From assembly GCA_963847235.1 (NCBI GenBank), contig CAWJYU010000010.1, positions 1-64,000 of the forward strand: 64,000 bases of DNA, in the 5' to 3' direction. This DNA is from JACDAN01 sp963847235 (GTDB lineage: Bacteria; Actinomycetota; Thermoleophilia; Gaiellales; Gaiellaceae). Shown one piece after another: positions 61,586-64,000 of this stretch; position 1 is the first letter of the stretch, and every line of letters starts with the position of its first letter. The notes under the pieces were generated by a model, which saw only the letters and a list, made by a program, of their open reading frames with translations, did no database searches and was not told the origin of the DNA. The position numbers were made by a program, and so were the translations under genes.

Positions 61586-61765
61586 CTAGGCGGGGGAGAC
61601 GACCGCTTCGGGTGGACGCGGCACGAGCCGAGGCTGTTGCGGCGGCCGCAGTGCACGGGGCTTTGCGGGCCGGAACGTTGGACAGGGGGAGTCCAGGGGG
61701 AGGGCGCAAAGTCCCGCCCTGCGGAAGTAGCAGTCGTCGCAACTCGCCTCGGCTCGTTTGGTCAT
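61586..61765 (-). CDS. Small cysteine-rich protein
   Basis: A 59-residue frame starting MTKRAEASCDDCYFRRAGLC, followed by DSPCPTFRPA and a proline/arginine-rich tail. Four cysteines (C-x2-C-x7-C-x7-C) suggest a zinc or Fe-S knuckle. No family is recognised. An aggagg sits about 13 bases before the ATG, rather far. It lies 10 bases upstream of the LapA gene on the same strand. Confidence 0.5.
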   Translation of the reverse strand: MTKRAEASCDDCYFRRAGLCALPLDSPCPTFRPAKPRALRPPQQPRLVPRPPEAVVSPA

Positions 61766-61904
61766 CGCCGCGCTCGAACCTCCTGAAGGGTGTCGCTTCC
61801 TGGCGGGGCATCTTGGGACCTCGCGCGACGCGTTACAAGGGGGGTCGGACACGAAATCTCTGCAATTTCCGCACGGTCCGAAAAACCGCGAATTCCGGGG
61901 ATTT
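61766..61904. other. Intergenic region, nothing recognised
   Basis: This 139-base gap between the small Cys-rich gene and the PDZ-Lon gene is slightly richer in A/T around 61850-61900 and holds no convincing gene or hairpin. Confidence 0.4.
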
Positions 61905-62915
61905 CTACGCCTTGGGCGGCAGGGTTGCCAGCGCGCGCAACGCCTGTTGAAAGCTGTCCACAGGCACGACGCGCAGGCCTTCCGCGTAGCGGCGCGCCTC
62001 GCGGGCGTTATCCCCAGGGACGAGGAAGAGATCCATGCCGGAACGCCTCGCGCCGATCGTCTTCTGCTTGATCCCGCCAACACTGGAGACCGAGCCGTCG
62101 AGGAAGATCTCTCCTGTCGCCGCCAGCTGGTAGCCGCGGTCGACGCCCTCCCCGAGCTCCTCCATGAGCTGGAGCGCGAACGCGAGCCCCGCCGACGGCC
62201 CGCCCACCTGGCCGAGGTCGATCTTCACGTCGACGGGGGGCGGCGCGACATCGAAGACGTCGGTGACAGAGACGCCCACAAAGGCGCGACTGCGCCGGCG
62301 CGGGTCGCGGGCGGCTCGAAGGACGACAGTGAACCGCTTCCCGTCACGCTCGACGAGGAGCCTCACGCGGTCGCCGGGCTTCTTCGCGGCGAGCGCGTCG
62401 GTGACCTGCTGCGCCCGGCGCACGGGCTTGCCGTCGACCGCTCTGATCCAGTCGCAGGCCCGGAGCTTCCCGGAGGCCGGATAGCCCGGGAAGGTTCCCT
62501 CCACGGCGACGCCGAGCAGCCTCGCCGGCATCCGGTAGTCGAGCTCGCGGAATGCGACTGCGGTCGCGTACTCCTGGCTCCGCCGCATGGCCGCGAGCTC
62601 GCAGCGGCGGCGCGCCTGCTCGTCCTGGCCCTCGGCCAGCACACTGGAGACCGGCTCGAGCGTCGCGCCTTCGTAGAGGCTGGGAAACATCTTCTCGATC
62701 AGCGACGCCTTCCGGATGTCGACGGCGACGTAGTAGATGCCCCCGCCGTTCGGATCGGCCTTCTCGCCTTCGACCTCCACACGCGGCTCCAGCGGGCGCG
62801 CCTCGTCGGGGAGGAAGATGTAGCGATCCGACGGCACGATGTAGAGCACCGCGGCGACAGCGAGGATCGCGATGCCGGCGCCGATCAGCCAGGCCGGCCA
62901 CGAGAGGCGCTTCAC
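61905..62915 (-). CDS. Membrane-anchored PDZ-Lon (S16) protease, YlbL-like
   Basis: The 336 residues consist of one N-terminal TM (WLIGAGIAILAVAAVLYIVP), an extracytoplasmic domain, a PDZ domain (LLGVAVEGTFPGYPASGKLR, ACDWIRAVDGKPVR) and a Lon proteolytic domain. The catalytic dyad is Ser in VGGPSAGLAFALQL and Lys in SVGGIKQKTIGA. YlbL-type proteases process or degrade membrane-associated proteins. It overlaps the SDR gene stop by four bases and is probably co-transcribed with it. Confidence 0.92.
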   Translation of the reverse strand: MKRLSWPAWLIGAGIAILAVAAVLYIVPSDRYIFLPDEARPLEPRVEVEGEKADPNGGGIYYVAVDIRKASLIEKMFPSLYEGATLEPVSSVLAEGQDEQARRRCELAAMRRSQEYATAVAFRELDYRMPARLLGVAVEGTFPGYPASGKLRACDWIRAVDGKPVRRAQQVTDALAAKKPGDRVRLLVERDGKRFTVVLRAARDPRRRSRAFVGVSVTDVFDVAPPPVDVKIDLGQVGGPSAGLAFALQLMEELGEGVDRGYQLAATGEIFLDGSVSSVGGIKQKTIGARRSGMDLFLVPGDNAREARRYAEGLRVVPVDSFQQALRALATLPPKA

Positions 62916-63655
62916 TGGAGGCTGCGGACCAGGCCGCCGTCGACCTGGATCACCGAGCCGGTGACGTATGACGCGGCATCCGAGGCGAGGAAGCAGACGA
63001 CGGAGGCGATCTCGTCAGGTCGGCCGAGGCGCCGGAGCGGGATGGTCTCGAGGTCCTCGGCGCTCGGCCCGTCCGGGTAGACCTCCTTGAGCCGCTCGGT
63101 GTCGATCCGGCCGGGGGCGATCGTGTTGACGGTGATGCCGTCGGGCCCGACCTCGCGCGAGAGCGTCTTCGCCCACCCGACCACTCCGGGGCGGACGGCG
63201 TTCGAGAGCGCGAGGTTGTCCGCCGGCTCCTTGACCGTGCTCGACTCGATGTTGATCACACGACCGGCCGGGCTCCGCCGCAGGTGGGGAAGGCACAGGT
63301 TCGTCAGTCGGACTGCTGAGACCAGGAGGAGGGCGACGGCTGCTTCGAGCGACTCGTCGTCGATTTCGACCGCGGGCCCGCGGGGCGGTCCCCCGCTGTT
63401 GTTGATCAGGACGTCCACGCCGCCGAACGCATCGACCGTCTGCTCGACGAGCCGCTGGCAGTCCTGCGGGTTCGTCACGTCGCCCTGGACGGCCAGCGCC
63501 CCGAGCCGCTCGGCCTCAGTCCGGACGACCTTCCTCCGGCGCGCGAACATGGCGACGTTCATCCCCTCGGCGGCGAAGGCGTCAGCGATCGCGAGGCCCA
63601 TCCCCTGCGAGGCCCCGCACACGATCGCCGTGCGCCCCTTCAGCCCAAGATCCAC
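62912..63655 (-). CDS. Atypical short-chain dehydrogenase/reductase lacking the YxxxK pair
   Basis: A Rossmann-fold SDR of 247 residues with the cofactor loop VCGASQGMGLAIADAF, GDVTNPQD, VLINNSGGPPRG and the C-terminal SDAASYVTGSVIQVDGGLV. Where classical SDRs have Ser...Tyr-x3-Lys, this reads NIESSTVKEPADNLALSNAV, then RPGVVGWAKTLS, so the Tyr and its Lys are replaced by Ser and Arg (LSNAVR). The subgroup occurs in many bacteria; its chemistry is unclear. Both ends overlap their neighbours. Confidence 0.88.
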   Translation of the reverse strand: MDLGLKGRTAIVCGASQGMGLAIADAFAAEGMNVAMFARRRKVVRTEAERLGALAVQGDVTNPQDCQRLVEQTVDAFGGVDVLINNSGGPPRGPAVEIDDESLEAAVALLLVSAVRLTNLCLPHLRRSPAGRVINIESSTVKEPADNLALSNAVRPGVVGWAKTLSREVGPDGITVNTIAPGRIDTERLKEVYPDGPSAEDLETIPLRRLGRPDEIASVVCFLASDAASYVTGSVIQVDGGLVRSLQ

Positions 63656-63990
63656 AGGAGCACCACGATCCCAACGGGCACGATGGCGAGGATCGCGCCG
63701 ACCGCCATCGGCGAGAGCCCGAACGGCCAGGCCTGGTTGCCCTTACGGGCCCAGAACGGCCGTCCGCCTTTGCTTCCCCAGCAGTCCGCGCAGACGCCCT
63801 GGACGGTCTTGGAGTTCCGGCCGCAGTGCGGGCAGCGCGAGGACGGAGCCAGCGCGAGCCGGATGGCGCTCGCCGAGGTTCGCGGCGCGCGCGGGATGCG
63901 TCTCGCCCGTGGGCGCCTGCGCGGAGCGCGAGGGACTGTCCCTCGGGCCCGGCTGGCGCGGCCGGGTCCCTTGTGCCGAGAGTGCATCAC
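63640..63990 (-). CDS. Zinc-ribbon membrane protein (start uncertain)
   Basis: A zinc-ribbon with two C-x2-C knuckles (SRCPHCGRNSKTVQGVCADC) is followed by a basic linker and a C-terminal TM (SPMAVGAILAIVPVGIVVLL) ending in LWILG. The first 45 residues are arginine/proline-rich and look non-native, so the true start may be later or affected by an indel. No family name is assigned. Its 3' end overlaps the SDR start by 16 bases. Confidence 0.55.
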   Translation of the reverse strand: MMHSRHKGPGRASRARGTVPRAPRRRPRARRIPRAPRTSASAIRLALAPSSRCPHCGRNSKTVQGVCADCWGSKGGRPFWARKGNQAWPFGLSPMAVGAILAIVPVGIVVLLWILG

Positions 63991-64000
63991 GTGCGTCGCG

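Overview
The window is GC-rich, gene-dense bacterial chromosome that looks actinobacterial. A deep-branching Actinomycetota lineage such as the class Thermoleophilia (Gaiella/Solirubrobacter-like) fits best. The reasons are CarD, a DUF2469 protein, short intergenic gaps, many GTG/TTG starts, a Firmicutes-type SigH without sporulation genes, and a tRNA-Thr placed where actinobacteria often keep one. The assignment is inferred from gene content only.

The backbone is an ancient housekeeping order that matches the Bacillus subtilis tilS-to-sigH region almost gene for gene: tilS end, hpt, ftsH (1-2.8 kb); folP-folB-folK, a DUF2469 gene, coaX (6.8-11.2 kb); dusB, greA, lysS (12.7-16.4 kb); clpC and radA (26.9-34.2 kb); carD, ispD, a PHP phosphatase, ispF (34.3-36.8 kb); gltX, cysS, rlmB, a YacP-type NYN nuclease and sigH (40.8-45.0 kb). 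Accessory blocks are inserted between these genes. They are secreted beta-propeller proteins (3.5-5.6 and 30.6-32.7 kb), a metallopeptidase and a subtilase, a membrane-anchored Clp N-domain protein, an exopolysaccharide cluster (17-26.6 kb: GT2, flippase, GT4, Wzz/BY-kinase, O-antigen polymerase/ligase, sugar-nucleotide epimerase, priming glycosyltransferase), a mutY-EEP nuclease-LuxR block, and two vanadium-haloperoxidase-like proteins.

From 45 to 46.8 kb lies a compact module: a CarH-type B12-dependent MerR photoreceptor divergent from a DUF378 membrane protein and a fasciclin-domain protein. The shared intergenic region carries 11-bp-phased TTGTAC repeats over a very good sigma-70 promoter. 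After the tRNA-Thr come central-metabolism genes: an acyl-CoA carboxylase (beta subunit 49.3 kb, biotin carboxylase/BCCP 53.5 kb), a GGDEF/HD-GYP enzyme preceded by a 30-residue membrane peptide, succinyl-CoA synthetase sucC/sucD with a methyltransferase gene between them, an aminotransferase, a LapA-like protein, a PDZ-Lon protease and an atypical SDR.

Three non-coding patterns recur. Intergenic regions carry paired short palindromes flanking GC-rich hairpins, in at least two sequence families, plus one 166-bp long palindrome; all look REPIN/MITE-like. Many first genes have a TANNNT hexamer only 6-9 bases before the start codon and no Shine-Dalgarno, which suggests leaderless mRNAs. Exported or strongly expressed genes instead have clear Shine-Dalgarno sequences. 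Many genes, above all in the first 6.6 kb, are broken by single-base shifts while their protein similarity continues in the next frame. This is best read as indel error at a contig edge until raw reads say otherwise.
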